A DNA stretch of 64,000 bases, taken from contig NZ_SMKA01000004.1 in NCBI RefSeq assembly GCF_004348455.1, positions 1 to 64,000 of the forward strand, written 5' to 3'. The translations under genes and the position numbers were made by a program. Numbering within the stretch: position 1 is the stretch's first letter; every line of letters starts with the position of its first letter. The notes below the pieces were generated by a model. It saw only the letters and a program-made list of their open reading frames with translations, was not told the DNA's origin and did no database searches. This DNA is from Kribbella albertanoniae. GTDB taxonomy: Bacteria > Actinomycetota > Actinomycetes > Propionibacteriales > Kribbellaceae. Below, piece by piece: positions 12,101-18,626 of the stretch.

Positions 12101-12782
12101 GGTTGGCGACGACCACATGTGTGTGAAGTTGTGGGTCGCCACTCCGCGTGTCCCAGTGGTCGAACGTTGCCGCGATGACGCCGCGGATGTCGAGTTGCGC
12201 GATGCCGTGTTCGCCGGACCGGGTGAAGGCTGCGTGCTGTTCGATCAAGGTGACTACGTCGTGGACGGCCTCGTGATGGGCGGCGACGATCTGCTCCTGG
12301 ACGCCGACATCGGTCGTCGCCCAGAGGGCTGATACCGACTTGACGGGGGAGAACGTGAAGTCGAAGCCGGCCACGGCATGTTTCGTCTTCTTACGCATCT
12401 CGGTCTTGCGGATCTGCGCAATAGCGGCTTGTCGCTGCACGTCATCCAGGCTTGGTGAGAGGCGGCGGATCTCAGCTCGAATCCGCTCGGACGGGGACGG
12501 ATATGTCGGATACGGGCGCCCGAGAATTCGACCGTTGAGCGGGTCCTCGCCGCGGCCGAACAGAGCTGCCATCGAGTCTTCTGTCACCTCGGTTCCGGGC
12601 AGGAGCAGGCCGTCGCCGAGGCCGGGTAAGCCGCTTCCGATCCACCGGCCAGGTGGGTATCCGGTGGACGTGTAGTAGGCCGTCAGAGGGGTTGCCATCC
12701 TGCGGTCGAGGTCGCCGGACGCGATGTGCTGCAAGAGGTATTTGTAGCCGTCTCCAGCTGTCAGTCGATGGATCGTCAGCAT
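9159..12782 (-). CDS. MobF-family conjugative relaxase-helicase
   Basis: It encodes 1207 residues from ATG at 12782 (MLTIHRLTAGDGYKYL). Residues 1-300 form a TrwC-type relaxase: AYYTSTGY with paired Tyr36-Tyr37, and a metal-binding HUH-type triad at His209, His220 and His222 (FDHW...LHTHVVV). The C-terminal half is a RecD/TraI-like SF1 helicase: Walker A GPAGTGKTS at 538-546, Walker B VIIDEAS near 651-657, and a late ATTAHRAQGAT helicase motif. It would nick oriT, stay bound to the transferred strand and unwind it for the coupling protein encoded at the left edge. It reads as intact. The upstream intergenic region is a natural place for its oriT. Confidence 0.92.
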   Translation of the reverse strand: MLTIHRLTAGDGYKYLLQHIASGDLDRRMATPLTAYYTSTGYPPGRWIGSGLPGLGDGLLLPGTEVTEDSMAALFGRGEDPLNGRILGRPYPTYPSPSERIRAEIRRLSPSLDDVQRQAAIAQIRKTEMRKKTKHAVAGFDFTFSPVKSVSALWATTDVGVQEQIVAAHHEAVHDVVTLIEQHAAFTRSGEHGIAQLDIRGVIAATFDHWDTRSGDPQLHTHVVVANRVQGREDGVWRTLDSRVLHRATVAMSEIHNVLLADNLTRRLGVGWELRERGSSRNPAFEIDVIPDELINEFSARTEQIEANLATLLEQRSDRSHPPSRREMYVLRQQATLLNRPPKHQARPLAAMMAEWKNRAHRAVGADVLATIQQSLEHQGERPLAAADLSPETIDAYGAATVLTLQNKRATWTRWNLMAEAARQTRLLRLISSTDRFDVLQAIVERAEQHSISLTAPELVAVPIARASGESVFTIHNGQIYTSPVILGAEAVLLDLARDAAGPKISYRLVQADNLSADKVRALHRIATSGQKVEALRGPAGTGKTSLLSALSSTWQRAHGEGSIIALAPSSAASTILSDAIGAPTENIAKWIYESAGLGAEIRRQRIQETEHAAHLAHRSRRRLRHHSLITQLAGLRAEDDRWTFHKNQLVIIDEASMAGTMELATLARATDAAGAKLLLIGDDAQLGAADTGGAFRLVANDTDAAELSDVWRFTNPWERDASLALRAGHFDVIDAYDEHDRLAAGPADEMEDAAYQAWRADIHTGKISLLIAADNATVARLNARARLDRITTGEVEPDGVELHDGTAVGLGDHIVTRLNNRRLRYGQTGFVQNGDHWTVIHRWPDGSLTVQNHNNDTVTLPTTYVQESVELAYATTAHRAQGATVDTAHLVVTDHLTRALLYVGLTRGRHSNHAYITTHQPTPDLHEPQLEQTMQDVLEAVLDNPGVELSAHEVMRQELDNATRLDRLVPIHEHLCQLDARTRYAGAIATSGLDSADQAALQASAAYGALTAALRRAESVGFNVADFLRMAVNQAPLTDAHDLAAVLHTRALRLLHRSARQTGRQPILIAGMVSPARQTSDPLLVAPLREIENQIVQRVDWLTEQAIHEAPPWYQAFDRFVSDQSASQRTEWLRQIVAYRERYGIHTADPLGEPPQPTAAAQYAAYSRLTTALHLAPPESGQGFAIQHHDGAGVDDPAASPPLTRG

Positions 12783-13027
12783 CCGGAGCCGCCCTGTGAA
12801 CGGCCTGCAGGACGTTGTCGGGTTCGCGTCATAACCACTCAACGGCGCAAGCGCCGTACCTCTGATTCCTGCCGTGCAGGCAAGGCCTGCTCCTTGCGTG
12901 CCAGATGTGTGACGGTGCTTGCCCTTGCCGCGAAGGGCAAAAAGTTGTCCTCGGCATCCGTTGAGTGGCGGTGAACCCATCGGCCAGTCCTGAAGGCGGC
13001 ACTCAGGACTCCAACGGAAGGACGCAG
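12783..13027. other. Palindrome-rich divergent intergenic region, candidate oriT
   Basis: These 245 bp separate the relaxase (minus) from the plus-strand operon. I see three perfect short inverted repeats: CGGCGC-aa-GCGCCG at 12843-12856, GCAGGC-aag-GCCTGC at 12876-12890, and TTGCCCTT-gccgcg-AAGGGCAA at 12919-12940. Clustered hairpins next to a MobF gene are typical of origins of transfer. No nic consensus is recognised, so the call is an inference. The promoters of both flanking units should also lie here. Confidence 0.4.
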
Positions 13028-13366
13028 ATGAACACACACGATGATCCGGTACGACGACGTCTCGTTGACCTGGTCACGCGCGCCGAGGCGATCGTCGAGG
13101 CGATGGAGTCGACCACACTGGATGGCCGGTGGGCGATGACAGCGTTCGGTCGCTACCGGCTATGCGCTCTGCTCGGAATCGCGCCGTACGGAATCTACGA
13201 GGGCGACCTTGAGGCGGATCCCGTCGCGCTCATCGAGGAGGCGGCCGGACTCGCAGACGTGCTGGAGGTCTCCCTCGAGGAAGTCAGTTGGCGGCTGGCG
13301 CTTGGCGATGCACTTCGTACTGCGGCCACGGACATCCGGATGGTGCGCGATGCGCACGACGTATGA
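13028..13366 (+). CDS. Hypothetical conjugative-element protein
   Basis: It encodes 112 residues from ATG 13028, with GGAAGGA about 8 bp upstream. It is mostly helical and acidic-basic mixed (RRRLVDLVTRAEAIVEAMES, then EDPVALIEEAAGLAD-like helices) and has no Cys, signal peptide or membrane segment. The 3' end overlaps the next gene by 17 bp. It opens a five-gene unit ending in an excisionase, reading away from the relaxase, so it may belong to element maintenance or regulation. I do not recognise the family. Confidence 0.6.
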   Translation: MNTHDDPVRRRLVDLVTRAEAIVEAMESTTLDGRWAMTAFGRYRLCALLGIAPYGIYEGDLEADPVALIEEAAGLADVLEVSLEEVSWRLALGDALRTAATDIRMVRDAHDV

Positions 13367-14660
13367 GGACCTCTTGCGCGCCGCTCGCCGGTCCGCGGTC
13401 GAAGCGGCACAGAGTCGATACAAGAATCGGTCTGAGGCCGTAGACGACTGGAGGGCCGTGGTCGCGGCGTCTGCGGTCCATCTCCGCTGGCTGCGGCATC
13501 GATTCCGCGCGGCTGACCTGTACGACGAGCCCGCCGTACAGTCTGATCGCCCGCTGGGGCGCTTAGCTCAAGCGATCGGCGCTGGCAGCGATCTTCTGGC
13601 ACTCCAGGACGCATCGAACGCCAGCCTCCTTGATGATCCTTGGCGCCTTCGGGCTGCGCGAGCAGAAGTCGCGGCCATCGCTCTGACCGGCGCTGACTGT
13701 GTCATCGGCCATACCCGAAGTCGGACACCCGAGCGGCGTTTGGCGGAACTGGCCAGTGGAGAGCTCGAGAAACTCGCCAGACACGGCGAGCCCAGCAGCG
13801 GACTGGGGGAGCTCGGGTTGCTCTCAGCTGGCGGACCTGTCAGCTCCGACGACGAGCTCTCGATGTTGCCACGGCGCGCCTCGCGCTGGGAACGCGCCGA
13901 CGACGACATCGCTGTGGAATCACTGCTAACCCGCGATCTGCGATCTACAACAGCGCAGATCCGATGCGTCTGCGGATACGTCTGGCATTTGGCATGCCAC
14001 CTGCTCGCATCCTCTCAGGCTGAGCTGAGCGCCGTACGACGCCTGGAGCTCGGCGTACTCAAGCAGGCCGTGCGATCAGCCGAGGCAGGAGCCCTGCGCA
14101 CCGCGGAGTCCTGGAGACGACGACTCTCCGATCTGGACGGGCACACCGGTACGCCGAGCGAGGTGATGTTCCTGGATCTGAGAGCTGCCTTGGATCAGTT
14201 CGTGCGTCCGGAAGGCCGGCTACTCGAACCTGATGTGCTGGTGCCGGATCACGCGACTGCTGTGCGGGTCCTGGAGGTCGTCGACGAGATCGTTTGGTCT
14301 GCGGAGCAGGTAGCACGGCGGCAGCAGCGCGCGGCTGCAGTCTTGGTGAGCCAGGGGCGCTTGTTCGTTCCACGACAAGACGTCAGTAAGCAGGATCCGA
14401 GGTACTTGAACAAACCGAACAACACCAAGCTGCTTCAAGGGCGGTGGCTGCGAACCACTCGCCCGGAGTTCTTCGCCGCATTGACGGCGTGCCTGGCATG
14501 GAGTGCCGATCATCTGTCGGTCGCTTCCGACGTTGCTCGTCGGCTGGCGGGCACATCACTGGAGCGCCGCCCTAGCCACGGTCAGCCTCTGCGTAAACCA
14601 GCGCCGGATTTCGAGCTGCCAGAGCTTCTGGACGTCCAAGATCAAGGGAGGTTGCCATGA
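13350..14660 (+). CDS. Hypothetical conjugative-element protein, 436 residues
   Basis: The ATG at 13350 (MRTTYEDLLRAARRSAVEAA) lies inside the end of the previous gene. Starts further upstream in this frame would overlap it by more than 100 bp. The protein is Ala/Arg/Leu-rich and largely alpha-helical, with long amphipathic stretches around 1-60 and 240-330 (AVRVLEVVDEIVWSAEQVARR). It shows no signal peptide, membrane helix or obvious catalytic motif. The stop overlaps the start of the zincin gene by four bases (ATGA), indicating coupled translation. A structural or DNA-associated role in the element is possible, but nothing in the sequence proves one. Confidence 0.65.
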   Translation: MRTTYEDLLRAARRSAVEAAQSRYKNRSEAVDDWRAVVAASAVHLRWLRHRFRAADLYDEPAVQSDRPLGRLAQAIGAGSDLLALQDASNASLLDDPWRLRAARAEVAAIALTGADCVIGHTRSRTPERRLAELASGELEKLARHGEPSSGLGELGLLSAGGPVSSDDELSMLPRRASRWERADDDIAVESLLTRDLRSTTAQIRCVCGYVWHLACHLLASSQAELSAVRRLELGVLKQAVRSAEAGALRTAESWRRRLSDLDGHTGTPSEVMFLDLRAALDQFVRPEGRLLEPDVLVPDHATAVRVLEVVDEIVWSAEQVARRQQRAAAVLVSQGRLFVPRQDVSKQDPRYLNKPNNTKLLQGRWLRTTRPEFFAALTACLAWSADHLSVASDVARRLAGTSLERRPSHGQPLRKPAPDFELPELLDVQDQGRLP

Positions 14661-15178
14661 GCAAGGAGTCGGAAAAGACGCGCCGCCTGTGGGTTGCGTT
14701 GAGGCATCAGGCACAGCTCAAAGGATTCCGCGTTGTCGTGCGATCGATGGAGGCTACCGCGTCTGCCTACTGTGACTACGGCACGAAGAAGGTTGTGATC
14801 TCCGATCGTCTCAATCCGGCAGATGCGCTTGCCCGATTAGCTCACGAGGTTGGGCACGTGTACCTCCACACGAATCTCTCATTACAGGATCGCGGTATCC
14901 GCGAGATTGAGGCTGAGCTCTTCGCATACGCCATGCTGGCTGATCACGGGATCAGGCCTGATGATTCGTTGCTTCACTACATCGCGAGCTGGGCGATGCG
15001 GGTCGCACCGCATGCACCGGAAGATCTGGTCGGGACAATCTCCGAACAGCTCGTCCCGGCGACCAGACAGGTCAGCGTCCAAGTGCACAGGTACCTGCGT
15101 GACCACATGCAGCCGGCACGATCGGGCCCAGCTGAGCCGCCCTTCCTGCCATCCGACCATGACGGCCCGGTGTTGTGA
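14657..15178 (+). CDS. ImmA/IrrE-like zinc metallopeptidase
   Basis: In this 173-residue protein, LARLAHEVGHVYLHTN at about 56-71 carries a zincin HExxH (His62-Glu63-His66). The downstream EIEAELFAYAML supplies a Glu ligand at the usual spacing for the ImmA/IrrE and ArdC-C metallopeptidase group. Upstream, a beta-rich segment (YCDYGTKKVVISDRLNP) also fits these folds. ImmA-type proteases of mobile elements cleave a phage-like repressor to induce excision, while ArdC-type proteins have an antirestriction role; either fits here. It sits between a hypothetical gene and a small HTH gene, both coupled by four-base overlaps. The substrate is unknown. Confidence 0.7.
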   Translation: MSKESEKTRRLWVALRHQAQLKGFRVVVRSMEATASAYCDYGTKKVVISDRLNPADALARLAHEVGHVYLHTNLSLQDRGIREIEAELFAYAMLADHGIRPDDSLLHYIASWAMRVAPHAPEDLVGTISEQLVPATRQVSVQVHRYLRDHMQPARSGPAEPPFLPSDHDGPVL

Positions 15179-15519
15179 CGGTGGGCGCCAGCGAGAGAGC
15201 CGCTGCTCTGCGGCGTGCTCGAGAACGGCAGGCGAGGATCGAGGCCGCGACCGCCAGCGCGGTTGCGGCGCAGGGCAACGTCGTACGGGCCAGCGAAGCG
15301 AAAGCTCAAGCGATGGAACGCCATGATGAGCGCATCGCCGCGACTGAGTTGCTGTGCCAGTCAGAGATCGCCCGACTGACGAAGGCCTGCGGATCGGCCG
15401 AAGCTGCTGCGGAGATCCTTGGGGTCTCGCAGAGGGAGGTACGGCGGGTGGTCAAGGCCGAGCGCACCCGCCTGATGAATCGAAGTCCCAGGACGGAGCT
15501 GCGCGATGACGATGTCTGA
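15175..15519 (+). CDS. Small helical protein with C-terminal helix-turn-helix
   Basis: It encodes 114 residues from a GTG that overlaps the previous TGA (GTGA). Residues 1-75 form a charged Ala/Glu/Arg helix resembling a coiled coil. Residues 80-105 (SAEAAAEILGVSQREVRRVV) look like a homeodomain-like helix-turn-helix that could bind DNA. There is no membrane segment. It lies directly before the excisionase, which begins 14 bp inside its 3' end. A DNA-binding accessory or regulatory role in the integrative element is likely. I do not know the exact family. Confidence 0.6.
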   Translation: MTVGASERAAALRRARERQARIEAATASAVAAQGNVVRASEAKAQAMERHDERIAATELLCQSEIARLTKACGSAEAAAEILGVSQREVRRVVKAERTRLMNRSPRTELRDDDV

Positions 15520-15715
15520 CGCCGATCCGCTGTGGGACATCGATCAGGTCGCGGCTTACCTGAAGGTTCCGAAGCGCACCTTGTACCGCTGGCGAACGTA
15601 TGGCTACGGCCCACCGGGCAGGCGCGTGGGTCGCCACGTTCGTTACCGCGCGAGCGAAGTCATCGCCTGGTTCGCGGGTCTGAGCGACCATGATCCCAAG
15701 GAGAGCTGGGAGTAG
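15506..15715 (+). CDS. Excisionase-like MerR-type helix-turn-helix protein
   Basis: This is a 69-residue protein. DIDQVAAYLKVPKRTLYRWR followed by GPPGRRVGRHVRYRASEV is the classic HTH_17/Xis pattern: a winged helix with a wing ending in VRYR...V..W. Xis proteins bend att DNA and direct the integrase to excise. ATG 15506 is preceded by AGGACGGAG; ATG 15512 is possible. Integrative elements normally have int right after xis, but here the next gene is convergent and overlaps the last 56 bp, and no integrase is seen in the window. Confidence 0.75.
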   Translation: MTMSDADPLWDIDQVAAYLKVPKRTLYRWRTYGYGPPGRRVGRHVRYRASEVIAWFAGLSDHDPKESWE

Positions 15716-15923
15716 CTTCTCTGCGGAACTGCATTGCTAATAGGTACAAGCGATCTCTGTCGATCGCTGGCCCATTCTGCGACTCGAGTAGGTCGTCGAG
15801 GCGCCGCAATGCTTCTCCTAACCCGTCGTCCCAGCCGCTCGCGTAGCCGCGCTCCCAAGGCCAGCGGAGGACGTGGCGGATCTGGAAGCGCAGACGCCTG
15901 CTGGTGAGGTTTCGTGCTGTCAC
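15660..15923 (-). CDS. Small hypothetical protein, convergent with xis
   Basis: It encodes 87 residues from ATG at 15923. The core reads RWPWERGYASGWDDGLGEAL then RRLDDLLES, an aromatic helical motif I associate with small proteins of actinobacterial integrative elements, function unknown. There is no signal peptide or membrane helix. The 3' end overlaps the xis 3' end by 56 bp on the opposite strand, so a shorter real coding region is possible. The interval 15924-16100 upstream holds nothing I can identify. Confidence 0.45.
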   Translation of the reverse strand: MTARNLTSRRLRFQIRHVLRWPWERGYASGWDDGLGEALRRLDDLLESQNGPAIDRDRLYLLAMQFRREATPSSPWDHGRSDPRTRR

Positions 15924-16100
15924 GTTGGTCCGATCGGGCTGAGCGATTCAACTTTGGGGCAAGGGTTCCTGCCACCGACAGGGGAGACGGCGGCAGGAAC
16001 CCTGGTTCCCCGTGATCTCCACCGCACGGTGAGGCGCGTGGTGGAGTTGGAAGGCGTGACCGACGCGGAGACCGCTTCTCGACACGTCAGCCACGCCGGA

Positions 16101-16385
16101 TCAGGTTCGCTGCAAGCGAGTGGGGTCGGCGACGGGGATCTCGTCCGGGTCGAAGGGGTCGGGATCCAGCCAGCGGATGTCTGCAGCACCGAGATGCGCA
16201 TGCACTTCGAGCAGATCGCCGATGCTCGGCCAGAAGGCGATCCAGGGGTGCGGCCCAAGCCAGCTGACAGCGACCCACTGCCGGCCATCATGGTTCGGTG
16301 GAAACTCGACGAGCAGGGCGACCACGCCTGTTCCACCTGCGCCTGAGGGATCGCGGAACTGGTAGAGCTCGCCGCGCCGCATCAT
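16101..16385 (-). CDS. Small hypothetical protein, last of a three-gene minus operon
   Basis: It encodes 94 residues from tandem ATGs at 16385 and 16382. It is beta-rich and aromatic (ELYQFRDP, VVALLVEFPPNHDGRQWVAV, WLGPHPWIAFWP), with acidic DPDPFDPDEIP near the end and no signal peptide. The start overlaps the stop of the 32-residue membrane peptide upstream, so the two are translationally coupled. I do not recognise it; the composition suggests a compact soluble domain. Confidence 0.55.
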   Translation of the reverse strand: MMRRGELYQFRDPSGAGGTGVVALLVEFPPNHDGRQWVAVSWLGPHPWIAFWPSIGDLLEVHAHLGAADIRWLDPDPFDPDEIPVADPTRLQRT

Positions 16386-16480
16386 CTACGGCCTCGGCCG
16401 AGATCGTAGATGACATCGACGAGCATGACGGCTGTGCTGGCGGTCGCGATGGCCAGCAGCACATGGAATGCGATGTTCAC
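16382..16480 (-). CDS. 32-residue single-pass membrane peptide
   Basis: A GTG at 16480 overlaps the stop of the upstream gene (GTGA), and the stop overlaps the ATG of the downstream gene. The product begins MNIAFHVLLAIATASTAVML, one hydrophobic segment, and ends with a short Asp/Tyr then Arg-rich tail (YDLGRGRR). The double start/stop overlap is what marks it as a real gene rather than noise. Function unknown. Confidence 0.5.
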   Translation of the reverse strand: MNIAFHVLLAIATASTAVMLVDVIYDLGRGRR

Positions 16481-16656
16481 AGTCTGTTCCGTTCGTCGTT
16501 GGCTGCATCGATGGTGACCGGCAGGCTCGCGAAGCGACGCCTCATGGCCGTCGCGAACGCCTGAGCGTCCGCGGATGTCGTCGACCGATCGACGATGGCG
16601 AACTCTCCGAACCAGACGCGAACCCGCTGCTGCTCCGATGCAGTTGCCTCGTGCAT
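16477..16656 (-). CDS. Small VWFGE-motif protein
   Basis: It encodes 59 residues from ATG 16656, with GGAGGGG about 10 bp upstream; an ATG at 16761 would give 94 residues but extends into the divergent control region. The product has QQRVRVWFGEFAIVDR followed by FATAMRRRFASLPV. A related VWFGE...DH segment occurs in the 22786-23103 product, suggesting a small shared family in this element. It heads the coupled three-gene operon and is divergent from the XRE-DUF5919 gene, sharing its control region. Confidence 0.55.
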   Translation of the reverse strand: MHEATASEQQRVRVWFGEFAIVDRSTTSADAQAFATAMRRRFASLPVTIDAANDERNRL

Positions 16657-16756
16657 CTTCGGCACCCCTCCATCGGCTTGGTTGGTCGCTCGACGGCACT
16701 GCCGAGCGTGTCCCAAGCCTGTCGGCGACAGGCCGGACAGCAGAACCCTGTCCTCA

Positions 16757-16808
16757 GACATTTACGGACATTTCGTGCTACTGTCCTATCAGACATTTAC
16801 CGACATCT
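16757..16808 (+). promoter_or_regulatory. Two GACATYT direct-repeat sites and promoter of the first XRE-DUF5919 gene
   Basis: Two 17-bp sites each contain GACAT repeated at a 10-bp period: GACATTTACGGACATTT (16757-16773) and GACATTTACCGACATCT (16792-16808). Between them TACTGT (16779-16784) with CAGACA (16755-16760) 18 bp upstream forms a plausible promoter. The first site covers the -35 and spacer, and the second covers the start of transcription. This is what repressor binding, possibly autoregulation, would need. Confidence 0.55.
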
Positions 16809-16812
16809 ACCC

Positions 16813-17523
16813 ATGAGTAAGGGTTCGATTCGAGTGAACGAGGTGCTCCGGCGCGCGATGTACGACGCAGGCTTCACCGAGGTGGACCTGTCGGTCGAAC
16901 TCTCCGTCGATCCGAAGACGGTTCGGAACTGGATGCGAGGTCAGGTGCCTCACCCGGGTAGTCGTATCGCGCTGGCTGCTGCGTTGGGTGTCGAGGCTGA
17001 AGTGCTGTGGCCGCGGCTCGATGCAACGCTGCCCGGCGCCGGCAAGCCGTCGGATCTGGCTGCGGTGTACCCGAGGCGCTCCGGTATCACTCGATCGGAC
17101 TGGCTGGCATTCTTCGCTGCGGGTAGAACGGACATCGCTTTGCTTGCCAGCGCTTCGGATCTGCTGCTCCAGGACGCCGAGGTCGTCCAGCTCCTTGCGG
17201 CCAAGAGTGAAGGCGGTGCCCGAGTGCGGGTCGTGCTTGCGTCGGAGCAACCGGGATCCTCAAGCTCCTTGAGGCGTCTGCATCCCTTGATGCAGGCTGG
17301 GATCGTCGAGTTGAGGTTGCACGACGACGCAGGCATGTACAACTCGATCTACATCTCGGATGACCAGTTGCTCGTCAACCAGCGTGCATATGGCGTGTCG
17401 GACTCGGAGTCGCCGGTCTATCACTACCGCCGCTCCGAACATGGAGAGATGTTCGGCACCTACGTGAACAGCTTCGAGATGATCTGGTCGGCTTCTCGGG
17501 AAAACGTGAGTGCGAGCGGCTGA
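16813..17523 (+). CDS. XRE-family regulator with DUF5919 domain
   Basis: It encodes 236 residues from ATG 16813, the first start after the promoter. Residues 5-60 are an XRE HTH (VLRRAMYDAGFTEVDLSVEL, then DPKTVRNWMRG). A linker with AVYPRRSGITRSDW leads into a PLD-like DUF5919 domain with VVLASEQPGSS, MYNSIYISDDQLLVNQ and a terminal NSFEMIW. The HKD catalytic motifs of true phospholipase D are absent, so the domain is probably a ligand sensor. A paralog at 18626-19369 shares the order and many motifs (AVYPRRSG/KVYPRRSD; MYNSIY/LYNSIY). It is probably a transcription factor acting on the GACATYT sites. Confidence 0.8.
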   Translation: MSKGSIRVNEVLRRAMYDAGFTEVDLSVELSVDPKTVRNWMRGQVPHPGSRIALAAALGVEAEVLWPRLDATLPGAGKPSDLAAVYPRRSGITRSDWLAFFAAGRTDIALLASASDLLLQDAEVVQLLAAKSEGGARVRVVLASEQPGSSSSLRRLHPLMQAGIVELRLHDDAGMYNSIYISDDQLLVNQRAYGVSDSESPVYHYRRSEHGEMFGTYVNSFEMIWSASRENVSASG

Positions 17524-17529
17524 TCGTCG

Positions 17530-17546
17530 GACATCTCCCGACAACT
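17530..17546 (+). promoter_or_regulatory. GACATYT direct-repeat site upstream of the HD gene
   Basis: GACATCTCCCGACAACT has the same 10-bp spacing as the sites near 16.8 kb, with a degenerate second half. It lies 62 bp before the HD-domain start. A TACTGT -10-like hexamer at 17599-17604 is only 3-6 bp before ATG 17608/17611, so the message may be leaderless. Confidence 0.45.
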
Positions 17547-17607
17547 GGCTGCCCGGAGATTTCGGCAGATGTGGTTCTGATGTCCGGCCGGTACGTCGTA
17601 CTGTCGA

Positions 17608-18153
17608 ATGATGATCGATGTCGAGGAAGCGACGGCCTTGGCCGGGCGATTGCTCCGGGAGTATCTGCCGCGGCGCTGGGCGCACACACAAGGAGTCGGA
17701 GCTCGGGCTGAGGGGCTGCGAGACACCCTGGGGGAGCGAGCCCGAGTGGTCGAGGTGGCTGCATGGCTTCACGACATTGGATACTCACCAGTGCTGCGGT
17801 CGACTGGTTTTCATCCGCTGGATGGTGCGCGGTACCTGCGAGATGTGGTGGTGGCCGACGACATGGTGTGCCGCCTGGTTGCGCATCACAGCGGCGCTCT
17901 TGTTGAGGCCGATGAGCGTGGCATCTCTGAGCTGGCCGATGAGTTTCGGTTGCCGGATGCCGAGCTGCTCGAGGCGTTGACGTACTGCGATCTGACGACG
18001 GATCCGGATGGTTGCCAGGTCAGCGTCGAGGAACGGCTGAGCGAGATCCTGATGAGGTACTCGAGCGAACACGTCGTGCACAGGTCGGTGGTTCGCTCCG
18101 CGCCCTCGCTGCGGAGAGCAGCCCTCAACGTGCAAAGGCGGTTGCATCGCTAG
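17608..18153 (+). CDS. HD-domain phosphohydrolase
   Basis: In this 181-residue protein an HD metal site is visible: WAHTQGV (His25), AAWLHDIGYSP (His55-Asp56) and LVAHHSG (His91-His92), followed by helical C-terminal sequence. HD proteins of this size hydrolyse phosphomonoesters or diesters of nucleotides; the substrate is unknown. It follows the first XRE-DUF5919 gene on the same strand after an 84-bp gap with its own operator-like site. Its stop overlaps by four bases the stop of the convergent NUDIX gene. A nucleotide-processing pair (HD plus NUDIX) between two paralogous regulators suggests a common nucleotide signal or salvage role, which is inferred. Confidence 0.8.
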   Translation: MMIDVEEATALAGRLLREYLPRRWAHTQGVGARAEGLRDTLGERARVVEVAAWLHDIGYSPVLRSTGFHPLDGARYLRDVVVADDMVCRLVAHHSGALVEADERGISELADEFRLPDAELLEALTYCDLTTDPDGCQVSVEERLSEILMRYSSEHVVHRSVVRSAPSLRRAALNVQRRLHR

Positions 18154-18626
18154 TCGAAGTAGATGGTCTCGCCGGGTGTGAGGTAGTGCTCGATTCGGCG
18201 GCGCATCGAGCGGTCCATCTGAAGGTCCGCGAGCTTGGATCGCGGAACCCAGTGGACCTGGGTGCTCTCGCTGCTCGTGGTCAGGTCTCCGCCGGTGGCG
18301 CGTGCACGAAGTAGGATCGAGAACTCTTGGCGGGCCTCGCCGTTGCTGGTGTAGAGGATGACGTGTTTCGGGTCGGTGTAGATGCCGATCACGTCGACGA
18401 TCTCGCAGTCGACGCCGGTCTCTTCCTTGGTTTCGCGGACGCCGGCCTGCGACATCGACTCGCCTAGGTCGATGCCTCCGCCCGGGAGGGCCCAGTTACC
18501 GTTGTCTGAGCGCTCGATGAGCAGGATGTCACCTTCGTCGTTCTCGATCACCACGTTGACTGACGGGACCATGCTGTTGACCGTGGGCGCGTTCGGGTCG
18601 TCGTAGTAGTCGATGCGTTTCGGCAT
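18150..18626 (-). CDS. NUDIX hydrolase
   Basis: In this 158-residue protein the Nudix box is complete: GGIDLGESMSQAGVRETKEE followed by TGV, matching Gx5Ex7REUxEExGU with metal-binding glutamates. The usual flanking strands (SVNVVIENDEGDILLIERS; NWALPGGG) are present. Nudix enzymes hydrolyse nucleoside diphosphate-X compounds; the substrate is not predictable. The ATG at 18626 shares a base with the TAA of the XRE-DUF5919 gene (TAATG), so the two are coupled. XRE-DUF5919 and NUDIX genes adjacent to each other are, to my knowledge, a recurrent actinobacterial pairing. Confidence 0.9.
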   Translation of the reverse strand: MPKRIDYYDDPNAPTVNSMVPSVNVVIENDEGDILLIERSDNGNWALPGGGIDLGESMSQAGVRETKEETGVDCEIVDVIGIYTDPKHVILYTSNGEARQEFSILLRARATGGDLTTSSESTQVHWVPRSKLADLQMDRSMRRRIEHYLTPGETIYFD

